Of a DNA stretch of 8,711 bases, positions 1 to 6,720 are shown piece after piece; position 1 is the first letter of the stretch; the number at the start of each line of letters is the position of its first letter. The notes under the pieces were generated by a model that worked only from the letters and a program-made list of their open reading frames with translations, ran no database searches and had not been told where the DNA came from. Source of the DNA: DASWIV01 sp036397475 (GTDB lineage Bacteria > JAJVIF01 > JAPKYR01); the NCBI GenBank assembly GCA_036397475.1, contig DASWIV010000123.1, positions 1 through 8,711 on the forward strand, in the 5' to 3' direction. The position numbers were made by a program, and so were the translations under genes.

Positions 1-40
1 GAATCTTGCATTGAAATTAAGCGATGCGGGATTGAGGTGA
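1..40 (+). CDS. C-terminal tail of an upstream gene (partial)
   Basis: Reading from base 2, the frame encodes NLALKLSDAGLR and ends at a TGA at 38-40. That stop overlaps the GTG start of the next gene as GTGA, the usual junction of a translationally coupled operon. The residues look like an amphipathic C-terminal helix and loosely resemble the end of the DRTGG protein that follows (LDKLSRAGI). Twelve residues are too few to name the protein. The frame carrying the next gene is also open back to base 1, so this call rests mainly on the overlap geometry and the protein-like composition. Confidence 0.4.
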   Translation, partial: NLALKLSDAGLR

Positions 41-426
41 AACTCAAGACAGTTAAGGCTCCAGGTAATCCTGCAATGCTAGCTCTAAGTCATATAATTG
101 AAATTCTGGGGTGCCAGGTGCATTACGGCACTCATTTGCTGAACCGGACAGCGTCGTGCCTGATTGCATCGGACAGGATGAGCTACGTACTCTCATCGGC
201 ATTAACCGGCTCGATCCTCATCACTGCCCTAACATCCCCACAGGTGATCCGTACCGCGTATGTCACTGATCTCATTGCGGTAATTTTCGTGAAAGGTGAA
301 AAGCCGGCAGGCAGGACAGTAGAGCTTGGCAAGGAATCCGACATTCCGCTTTTATCAACCGATCTGACGCTCGATGAGACCCTGGATAAATTATCAAGGG
401 CCGGAATTTCGGTTTCGGACCATTAA
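37..426 (+). CDS. DRTGG-domain protein
   Basis: This small soluble protein of 129 residues is almost entirely one DRTGG domain, an alpha/beta fold also found beside CBS and HPr-kinase modules. Residues 17-35 form the first helix and strand. The family signature appears as NRTAS at 36-40, degenerate compared with DRTGG, followed by ASD at 44-46. The segment IPLLSTDLTLDETLDKL near the end matches the usual last strand and helix. GTG at 37 is chosen because it overlaps the upstream stop as GTGA. The in-frame ATG at 76 (residue 14) would give a more typical length of about 116 residues and is a real alternative. The gene comes 11 bases before an ATPase gene and then a hydrogenase-like gene, a grouping familiar from anaerobes. 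Its molecular role is unknown; a ligand-binding regulatory function is an inference. Confidence 0.8.
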   Translation: MKLKTVKAPGNPAMLALSHIIEILGCQVHYGTHLLNRTASCLIASDRMSYVLSSALTGSILITALTSPQVIRTAYVTDLIAVIFVKGEKPAGRTVELGKESDIPLLSTDLTLDETLDKLSRAGISVSDH

Positions 427-437
427 AACTTTGAACC

Positions 438-881
438 ATGACAGCGACACGACCTGAAATATTCGAACGCAGTTATACGGTCAGGGGCAACGACTACGAA
501 AACGCCGGCGAGGTCGCGACATCGGTCAAGAATATTCTCAGGCAGGTGAAACTCGATCCGGAATTTGTGAGAAGGGTGACAATAGCGTTATTCGAAGCCG
601 AAATGAACGCTGTGATTCATGCATACGACGCTGAGATATTTTTCCTGCTCGCGCCCGAAAAGATTGAGATCGTAATTAAGGACAGGGGTCCGGGAATTCA
701 CGATATCGAGCTGGCGATGCAGGAAGGATACACGACTGCAAGCGAGGAAGCGAAACGACGCGGCTTCGGAGCCGGGATGGGCCTGGCGAACATCAAGAAA
801 AATGCCGACACCCTAAAAATCGAGAGCGAGGTCGATGTCGGAACCACTGTATTTATTGGCTTTGAACTGGCAAATATATGA
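438..881 (+). CDS. RsbW-like ATP-binding protein (GHKL/HATPase fold)
   Basis: This cytoplasmic protein of 147 residues carries only the GHKL ATP-binding domain of anti-sigma factor kinases and histidine kinases. The N box is at residues 53-61, with N57 for the magnesium ion and H61 downstream. The G1 box is DRGPGI at 82-87. The G2 box is GFGAGMGL at 109-116. A GTT at 135-137 closes the pocket. There is no phosphoacceptor-histidine domain and no membrane segment, so it resembles RsbW or SpoIIAB in size and layout. No clear Shine-Dalgarno sequence precedes ATG 438, which suggests translational coupling to the gene 11 bases upstream. Its stop overlaps the next start as ATGA. In such clusters it probably switches a partner protein according to the state of the hydrogenase-like protein; the target is not visible here. 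Confidence 0.88.
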   Translation: MTATRPEIFERSYTVRGNDYENAGEVATSVKNILRQVKLDPEFVRRVTIALFEAEMNAVIHAYDAEIFFLLAPEKIEIVIKDRGPGIHDIELAMQEGYTTASEEAKRRGFGAGMGLANIKKNADTLKIESEVDVGTTVFIGFELANI

Positions 882-2212
882 CTGGCACATTTGTACATTC
901 ATTCGAGATCGACTACGACAAATGTTGTGGTTCGATGGCGTGCCTCCGTACCTGCCCTACCGAAGCGCTTCGCGTACGCGATGGCAAAGTCAGGCATTAT
1001 CCGGAGATGTGTGTCGATTGCGGAGGTTGTATCGCGATTTGCCCGTCGGGTGCCTTCAAGGTCACAACAGATTCACTGTCCGACCTGGATAATTACCAGT
1101 ACAAAGTAGCCATTCCGTCGGTGACTCTCTATGGCCAGTTCGGACTCGATGTCAGTGTCGATGAAGTTAACAATGGACTGTTATCACTGGGGTTCGACGA
1201 GGTGTACGACGACAGGATCGAAGTCGAGCTTGTTACAAGGGCAATATCCGAATATATACACAATCACGAAGGACCATTCCCGCTGATCTCGACACTTTGC
1301 CCGGTGGTCGTCAGGTTGATCCAGGTTTCATATCCATACCTGGTTGACCAGATAATCCCGATGGACGTCCCGAGAGAAATCGCGGCAAGGGAGATAAAGA
1401 AGAAATATTCAGTTGAGCTGGGAATCCCTGCTGACCGGATCGCGGCGGTATATTTGTCGCCATGTCCCGGCAAGGTGACATCGGTACATCATCCCGCCCA
1501 GGGAGGGGAAAGTGAGATCGATTTCGCAATAGGGATCTCGGACATTTACAACGATCTTCAATACGCGATAAATAAAAATAAACAGCAGTCAGGAAACGGA
1601 CATGAATCAAAATTGACTTTCAATCTGACGACAATCAACTGGGCACTTTCAGGTGGACAGAGCAAGTACCTGACAGACATCAACACTCTGTCGGTGATCA
1701 GGCTCGAGAATGTGATCCATATGCTCGAGGAATTATCGATGGGAAAGATCGGCGATATCCAGTTCCTCGAAGCCTTCGCCTGCGCCGGCGGATGTGTCGG
1801 CGGGCCGTTGACGGTCCAGAATATTTACATGGCAAGGTCGAAGCTACGTCGCCTCAGCGCCGAGTGGCCCCTGCATGACCCGGAAATAGCGTACGAGGTC
1901 AGCGACCGCTACAACATGCCTGATTATCTCCTTAAAAATCAGCTTGAACCACGTCCGATCAAAGAACAGAAGATGACCATGGCTCAGCGAATTACACGAA
2001 TGAAACAGGCGGAAACCATCCGGAATACTCTGCCCGGGATCGACTGCGCGGTATGCGGGTCGCCTACATGTGAAGTTTTCGCCCACGACGTAGTCGATGG
2101 TGAAGCGGGAATTGACGAGTGTTTTCTTCTCTCGGACGATATAGTCAACAAGCTCAGAAAGATATACCGGACCGATAATATGCCGCCCGGCTGGATAGAG
2201 CGTGAGCCTTAA
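878..2212 (+). CDS. [FeFe]-hydrogenase-like iron-sulfur protein, probably sensory
   Basis: The protein has 444 residues. Residues 12-56 form a two-cluster ferredoxin domain; the second motif is intact (C45, C48, C51, C55), while the first reads C16, C17, S19, C22, C26, with serine where the second ligand is expected. Residues about 75-330 are the hydrogenase large-subunit fold with the three H-cluster motifs: STLCP (C141), SPCPGK (C196) and ACAGGC (C302, C306). The residue before C141, a proton-relay cysteine in catalytic enzymes, is L140. Residues 386-416 form a putative Fe-S domain with C390, C393, C398 and C415. No PAS domain follows, unlike many sensory hydrogenases. The ATG overlaps the preceding stop as ATGA, so it should be co-translated with the ATPase. 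All four H-cluster cysteines remain, so it may bind the cluster, but sensing rather than H2 turnover is my inference. It ends the operon, and its stop overlaps that of the opposing gene. Confidence 0.85.
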   Translation: MTGTFVHSFEIDYDKCCGSMACLRTCPTEALRVRDGKVRHYPEMCVDCGGCIAICPSGAFKVTTDSLSDLDNYQYKVAIPSVTLYGQFGLDVSVDEVNNGLLSLGFDEVYDDRIEVELVTRAISEYIHNHEGPFPLISTLCPVVVRLIQVSYPYLVDQIIPMDVPREIAAREIKKKYSVELGIPADRIAAVYLSPCPGKVTSVHHPAQGGESEIDFAIGISDIYNDLQYAINKNKQQSGNGHESKLTFNLTTINWALSGGQSKYLTDINTLSVIRLENVIHMLEELSMGKIGDIQFLEAFACAGGCVGGPLTVQNIYMARSKLRRLSAEWPLHDPEIAYEVSDRYNMPDYLLKNQLEPRPIKEQKMTMAQRITRMKQAETIRNTLPGIDCAVCGSPTCEVFAHDVVDGEAGIDECFLLSDDIVNKLRKIYRTDNMPPGWIEREP

Positions 2213-3303
2213 TCCAGTCCACAGATCGGAATAAAATCGTAATCCACGACTCCAAATCTCAAAACATCCTCATGCTTTGGAACCAGAATTTTTATTGAGT
2301 CCGGAGGCAGATTTCCCAGGTCCAGATCCCCTATATATCTCCACTCTTTTTCCCTCCACCATTCCCCCTTTGAATATCCCTGAGTGTACGGTCCCTTTTC
2401 ATTGATCGCACAGGATTCCGCCCCATTTTTGAAGTACTCAACCTTTTTGATGCCGGCATGCAGAGCCGCGGATTTTGCAATGGCGATACCGTAAGGTTCA
2501 AATGTCGGGCGTACAAATCTCGACCGCCACCTCATCAGGGGAGCGGATTCGGCAGGGGATAATTCCGTAAACGATACGGCAGACTTGCCCCCCCGGTAAC
2601 GTCCTGTCGATCCGAAAATATAATTCTGTTCGATAATATTTATCAATGCCCTTAAGGCTGAATGGGAGTATTCATCAACGCAGTCAATTATCGATTTGTA
2701 ATATGCGAAGTGGTCCTCATTGTTCCATGGCACGTAAGACCGGGACGTCCAGTGAGTAAGGTAATCCCACCCGTCAGGCTGACAGGTGATCTCCGGCACC
2801 TTCCAGCTTTCGCCACATATACTTTTTGATGAGTATTCAATCCTGAATTCCGTAACCACTTTCCTGTTTCCCGATTCAATTAATAAAGCATCCAGACGTC
2901 CCCCTTCACGAACACTTACCGGGATGAGCGTGTCGGATAACTTAATAGCGTATCGATCGCGTTCGTCCCACCAGGATTTTCTGGACCGCGGATTGGATGG
3001 AACAAGAAAATTCCAATTATGGCCTTTTTTCTCCATCCTGTAATCGTGGCAGACCCCTTCGATCAATATGGAATTTGTGCTTACATGAATCGAGGGTAGA
3101 ATTAAACTGCCTTTTCCTTTGAATTCAGAAATTCCCCATAACAAAAGCTCCCACGTATTCATGCCCACCGAACCGACAATCCTGAGATCATTTTCAACGC
3201 AATAATTCACGGCTTGAACAGTCGACTTCACCCACTCATCGCCACCCGAAGGGGTCTTCGACTGCCGCGAATTCAAAATCACCGCTGTACGAGATGCCGC
3301 CAT
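2209..3303 (-). CDS. SLOG-like / AbiGi-DUF2971-like fusion protein, possible defence effector
   Basis: This soluble protein of 364 residues has no signal peptide. Residues 5-70 look like the first half of a DprA/SLOG Rossmann fold: a strand (TAVILNS), a helix after GGDEW, a second strand and loop (IVGSVGMNTWE, 42-52) and a third strand (SLILP). Residues 110-150 resemble its second half, where DprA-type proteins have an RN...LSD...SG signature; here it reads ERDRYAIKLSDTLIP then REGGRLD. Residues 180-345 look like the AbiGi/DUF2971 group: THWT at 183-186, VSFTE at 243-247, FEPYGIAI at 268-275, and a WREKEWR segment at 316-322 followed by GDLDL. These assignments come from remembered family patterns. 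SLOG domains are known or predicted nucleotide or NAD-derivative sensors, and AbiGi is a phage-resistance family, so antiphage function is a reasonable inference. It stands alone, with no Shine-Dalgarno sequence before ATG 3303. Confidence 0.72.
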   Translation of the reverse strand: MAASRTAVILNSRQSKTPSGGDEWVKSTVQAVNYCVENDLRIVGSVGMNTWELLLWGISEFKGKGSLILPSIHVSTNSILIEGVCHDYRMEKKGHNWNFLVPSNPRSRKSWWDERDRYAIKLSDTLIPVSVREGGRLDALLIESGNRKVVTEFRIEYSSKSICGESWKVPEITCQPDGWDYLTHWTSRSYVPWNNEDHFAYYKSIIDCVDEYSHSALRALINIIEQNYIFGSTGRYRGGKSAVSFTELSPAESAPLMRWRSRFVRPTFEPYGIAIAKSAALHAGIKKVEYFKNGAESCAINEKGPYTQGYSKGEWWREKEWRYIGDLDLGNLPPDSIKILVPKHEDVLRFGVVDYDFIPICGLD

Positions 3304-3321
3304 ACATAAGTATTACGTATG
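3301..3321 (-). promoter_or_regulatory. Imperfect dyad over the start codon with a -10-like box
   Basis: The 21 bases form an inverted repeat centred on 3311 with CATAC and GTATG arms and TAA/TTA inside; 8 of 10 pairs match. The left arm contains the start codon of the - strand gene. On the - strand, TAATAC (3315-3310) lies 6 bases before the ATG, where a -10 box would give leaderless transcription. No convincing -35 is seen at 16-18 bases. It could be an operator used for self-repression, but this is unproven. Confidence 0.3.
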
Positions 3322-3358
3322 CCGATGCTCAAAACTGACAGGAATTCTGGATTTATTG

Positions 3359-3390
3359 AAAAAAAACTGGCTGCAAATGATTATGCAGCC
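3359..3390 (-). terminator. Rho-independent terminator for the metalloprotease operon
   Basis: A perfect 7-bp stem pairs 3384-3390 with 3369-3375 (GGCTGCA on the - strand) around an 8-base loop. On the - strand it is followed by AG and then eight T residues (3366-3359). It lies about 50 bases past the stop of the decayed remnant at 3441 and before the start of the next - strand gene. It should therefore end transcripts from the promoter at 7365 and insulate the SLOG-like gene. Confidence 0.8.
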
Positions 3391-3440
3391 GGCTATTAAA
3401 TTTATATGGTCCGGAAATTGTCTTTCCTGCTAATAATGAT

Positions 3441-3684
3441 TTAAGGATTCGCACCACCCATTCTATCAGACCACCCAGCCCAGTAATCATCATTTCCAAT
3501 ATCTATAAGACTCGAACATCCTTGTCATTCCAGGTCTACTGCGTATGCAAAAACTGTGTAAGCTGTTCTCCAAAAGTATGGTGGACCAGGCACGCCTCCG
3601 CCACCTGCATTAATTGGCAACACCTATATAATTTCCATCAGGATCATTATGTGCATTAAACACATCTCCGTTGAATTGTAAATT
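3441..3684 (-). pseudogene. Decayed 3' remnant of an unidentified protein gene
   Basis: Directly after the metalloprotease stop, the same frame reads NLQFNGDVFNAHNDPDGNY and then IGVAN before a TAA at 3612-3610. The sequence then continues in another frame as INAGGGGVPGPPYFWRTAY and VFAYAVDLE, meets a TGA at 3527-3525, and resumes as QGCSSLIDIGNDDYWAG then WSDRMGGANP before a TAA at 3443-3441. All segments have protein-like composition, so one frameshift and one nonsense change break a single former C-terminus. A 2-base loss in a GTGT run near 3625, or a 4-base AATT gain near 3613, would account for the shift. I recognise no family. The terminator just beyond suggests this was once the true end of the operon. 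Sequencing error is an alternative for the frameshift but would not explain both breaks easily. Confidence 0.55.
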
Positions 3685-6600
3685 TTACGCAGGCGGGTCG
3701 AATGCCACCCTGAATCCTGTGATCGACCACCTGTATGTCCGTGGCCACGTATCCCTGTATGGAAGCCGGGTCGCGTAACTCTGCCCGCAACTTCCGACAA
3801 CGAGGTACCGGTACCCTCTCTGCATCCGGTAATTGCTTCCATCGGGGGTTTCGAGAACACCTTCAGCGTAGCGGTCATACAATCCATATTCCCACGCATC
3901 ATAGGTCCACTCGAAAATATTCCCGGACAGATCGTGAACCCCGTACATGGAGTCGCTTCCAGGATTTGTCCCGACAGGTTCCGGATTTCCAAGGGCGCTA
4001 AGTGCCGGGTTATAGACATTTCCATAGGGATAAATCCGTCCGTCAGTGCCACGTCCGGATTTTTCCCATTCCGGCTCGTACGGAAGCCGTCCGCCCATGT
4101 AGACGCAGTAAGCGGCGCATTCGTACCAGCTCAGGCCGCCAACCGGGTAATCCATCCATTCCGGACCGATGAAAAATGTCCCCGGGTCTGTCCATCCCGC
4201 CGGACCGGTAATGCTGTTGTTGTTCTTCCAGCTCCATCCTCCATTGGACCAGTATGACTGAGTTGAATACCCAAGGTCGTCCATAAAAGTGGAGTACTGG
4301 AAATTCGTGATTTCATCGCGTGAAATATAGAAATCGCCGGTACGATTCAGATGGTAAGGAGTTTCCTCGTTCAAATCGCATGCTGGATTGTAATACGGGT
4401 CGTTGCCAGGGTCCGATCCCATCATGAAATCTCCTGCCGCAACATAGCTGAGCGGCATGGGGGCATCGGTAACCGTTGCATATCCTGAATCGAGAGGGAA
4501 GTTGTAATAGAGCACATCTCCGCCATCGAAAACAATGTCTTTATAATTTGGCACAGATAATCCAATAAGAATGCCATCCGACGTATCCCCGACATCGATC
4601 ACAACCCAGATTGTCGCGAATCTATCGATGAACTGGTTGATGCCATTGATCACCTGGGTATTCAGCGACCCTGGACCCGCCGATTCGCTGACAAGCGTAT
4701 CCAGTCCGGGACCGAATTCATCGTCACCATTATCAAGCCACAATTCTATCTTCCGGATAGCATTCAAATCGGTAGATTGATCGTAGAATCTGATATCACG
4801 CAAGGTCTCGCCAGACCCTGTGAAGAAATCAAGCCGCATGGCTGGAATTTTTAAAGCCTCATCGTAGATCCCGGAATCCAGCCATGGCGTGTTTTTCATA
4901 ATCACCTGTCCCGGATCGGGAAGGGCGTCGAGGCTGGCAGTAAGATTGTAATACCCGGCACCCCGGACAGCAGTTACAGCAAGGTAATATTCGCCAGGGA
5001 TGTCGCATAACGCACGAATGGTCTCATCGGGCCATGTCGATGCCGATTCTTCGACCACGGAGGTTCCATCGGGACCATAAAGGGTCATATCGAAACCGAC
5101 TCCCTGTTTGTCACTATCGAGTTCTGCGGTGATAACCGAAGGCTCCGCCACAACAATTTTCCAGTAGTCCACCGGATCGCCCAGGTAATCGACAATTCCA
5201 TCGAAAACGCCATTCGGCTCAAGAATATCAATTACTCCGGAGTCGTCGAACGCATCGTTCGGTTCGATCTCGTCGACCGGCAGATTGCTCGGGACACCTA
5301 TGATCAGGTCAGCGACCGCGACAGTCAGGTCCGAAATATTCAAAACCTTTACAGCGGTAGGTCCATCGTCATACGAGTCGGAATTCGGATAGGTCAGGTC
5401 AGTGAATTCAATCGCATTCGGGTCGTACCACAGGTCGGTAGCATCGCCGTTGTTCTGATTTTTATCAAGGTTATCGAGACCGTCAGCTTCTTCGACATCA
5501 CATAGCTTGTGATTTTCATTGTTGTTGCCGCCCTGGGTCTCATCGATATGCCAGATCATCAGGCCTTCGCCGGGCATGCCGCCGTCATAGCCGGTTTTCT
5601 GTATCCATTCGATGAGGAAATATTCCGGTCCCCACTCCCCCTGGTCCCATATACGCCAGACATCGGAATTCTGCGACCTGGGATCGAAGTGGACATTGTA
5701 AGTGTCCAGTCCTGGCGCGATCGGCGTTACCCATCCAAGTTCCTTACGGCACCAGGCGCCCATGTAGCCGTTGCCACTCGCCATCAGGCACCAGCTGCCG
5801 CATCCTTTTGAATCGAAATCGTAATCGTACAGATCGGGAAGCCCCATCATATGGCCGTATTCATGCGCGGCGACTCTCCAGTTAATTAGATTCTCTCCGA
5901 CAAACATCAGGGGACCGACCCGCACTCCATCAACTATCCAGGGACCGTAGGTAGCCCATCCCCAGTAAAATTCGCCCCATCCATCGACATCGCCGGCGTA
6001 GATAAAATAAACTCCGTCGGCTTCGCCATTGTTATCAAAGTCGAAATCGTTGAAATCGTAATAAACATCCGCTTTGTTGAGGGTTTCCTCGAGCAGCGAC
6101 ATATCGCCGCCATACGTGGTTTTCGGGTAATCGGCGATAAAGTAACCGTCTGGCTCATCGGGATTTGTAAGAACCTGTCCGCCGATAGTCAGTGAATTGT
6201 CAGACACCTGCCAATAATATGATTTTGTGGTATTGGTTCCATTGCCCCAGAACATGTTTGTGAAAAAACCGGAATCGTGATTGGCGGCAGGAGCAACATC
6301 GGGAAATTTAATCAGAAGGACCGCGTGATTCGCCTGTCCTTCGGTTGGCGATGTCGCGGCGGTTCTTACAAGTGCGGGAGCCTGGAACGTAACCTCGATG
6401 AAATCTCTTTCATCGATCACGCCGTCCTTATTGGCGTCGTAACGACCGATATAATTCGGGTCGTCGGACGTCTCTCCAAAGTGAAGCGCGACACCATCGC
6501 GAAAAGTATCGGCGACATCCGCAGGCCGCAGGATTGATTTATTCAGAAGCGGGGCAAGTAATGACTCATTGAAATCGATTTTTTTTTGGAGGTCGGGATC

Positions 6601-6720
6601 GTTTCTCAGCGCTTCAATCTGATCCTCGGGTGGAGGAGTGATCGCGTTAGCGGGCATTGAATAGATAAAGAGCCCGATTAAAAGATAGGTGATTGTGAAT
6701 GACCATATGGCGGTTTTCAT
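3685..6720 (-). CDS. Secreted M6-family metalloprotease with PPC and SUMF1/FGE-like domains
   Basis: This 1011-residue protein is exported; residues 1-26 are a signal peptide with a likely cut after ANA. An EF-hand loop sits at 95-106 (D95, N97, D99, D103, D106). The M6 peptidase domain spans about 130-400, with an Asp-rich likely calcium site at 222-235 and the zinc motif HEYGH at 286-290 followed by GLPDLYD. Residues 484-597 are a PPC (pre-peptidase C-terminal) beta domain opening with EPNDAFDD. Residues about 604-752 form a beta-rich segment I cannot name. Residues 757-1007 are a formylglycine-generating-enzyme-like domain with GGRLPYEPEWEKSGRG, GVHDLSGNIFEW and the terminal GFRVAF. That domain keeps C978 in an SCGQSY context but has A983 where active enzymes have a second copper-binding cysteine, so it is likely a binding module. 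The start overlaps the upstream stop as ATGA. The expected job is extracellular protein breakdown. Confidence 0.9.
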   Translation of the reverse strand: MKTAIWSFTITYLLIGLFIYSMPANAITPPPEDQIEALRNDPDLQKKIDFNESLLAPLLNKSILRPADVADTFRDGVALHFGETSDDPNYIGRYDANKDGVIDERDFIEVTFQAPALVRTAATSPTEGQANHAVLLIKFPDVAPAANHDSGFFTNMFWGNGTNTTKSYYWQVSDNSLTIGGQVLTNPDEPDGYFIADYPKTTYGGDMSLLEETLNKADVYYDFNDFDFDNNGEADGVYFIYAGDVDGWGEFYWGWATYGPWIVDGVRVGPLMFVGENLINWRVAAHEYGHMMGLPDLYDYDFDSKGCGSWCLMASGNGYMGAWCRKELGWVTPIAPGLDTYNVHFDPRSQNSDVWRIWDQGEWGPEYFLIEWIQKTGYDGGMPGEGLMIWHIDETQGGNNNENHKLCDVEEADGLDNLDKNQNNGDATDLWYDPNAIEFTDLTYPNSDSYDDGPTAVKVLNISDLTVAVADLIIGVPSNLPVDEIEPNDAFDDSGVIDILEPNGVFDGIVDYLGDPVDYWKIVVAEPSVITAELDSDKQGVGFDMTLYGPDGTSVVEESASTWPDETIRALCDIPGEYYLAVTAVRGAGYYNLTASLDALPDPGQVIMKNTPWLDSGIYDEALKIPAMRLDFFTGSGETLRDIRFYDQSTDLNAIRKIELWLDNGDDEFGPGLDTLVSESAGPGSLNTQVINGINQFIDRFATIWVVIDVGDTSDGILIGLSVPNYKDIVFDGGDVLYYNFPLDSGYATVTDAPMPLSYVAAGDFMMGSDPGNDPYYNPACDLNEETPYHLNRTGDFYISRDEITNFQYSTFMDDLGYSTQSYWSNGGWSWKNNNSITGPAGWTDPGTFFIGPEWMDYPVGGLSWYECAAYCVYMGGRLPYEPEWEKSGRGTDGRIYPYGNVYNPALSALGNPEPVGTNPGSDSMYGVHDLSGNIFEWTYDAWEYGLYDRYAEGVLETPDGSNYRMQRGYRYLVVGSCGQSYATRLPYRDTWPRTYRWSITGFRVAFDPPA

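Noticed and set aside
3369..3392. Terminator for + strand transcripts
   Set aside because: The hairpin is followed on the + strand by CTATTAAAT rather than a T-run. The eight-base A tract upstream makes it a - strand terminator.
3525..3527. In-frame TGA as selenocysteine or a recoded codon
   Set aside because: No selenocysteine-insertion hairpin is evident, and a frameshift lies in the same short remnant, so decay explains it better. TGA also acts as a normal stop for the genes at 878 and 6717.
3685..3830. Variable region of a diversity-generating retroelement in the C-terminal FGE-like fold
   Set aside because: Runs such as TAC CTC GTT GTC could come from AAY codons, and FGE-like tails are common targets. 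However, no template repeat or reverse transcriptase is in the window and many codons do not fit adenine-only change.
3624..4052. Separate 142-residue protein on the - strand
   Set aside because: It lies in another frame of the SUMF1-like domain, has unlikely composition, and the overlapping frame has clear domain motifs.
5509..5811. 100-residue + strand frame inside the protease
   Set aside because: It is antisense to the conserved M6 peptidase region and has no supporting motif or ribosome binding site.
6403..6438. Complete dockerin domain in the metalloprotease
   Set aside because: Only one calcium loop is present near the N-terminus; the second loop of a canonical dockerin is missing. 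It is described as a single EF-hand.
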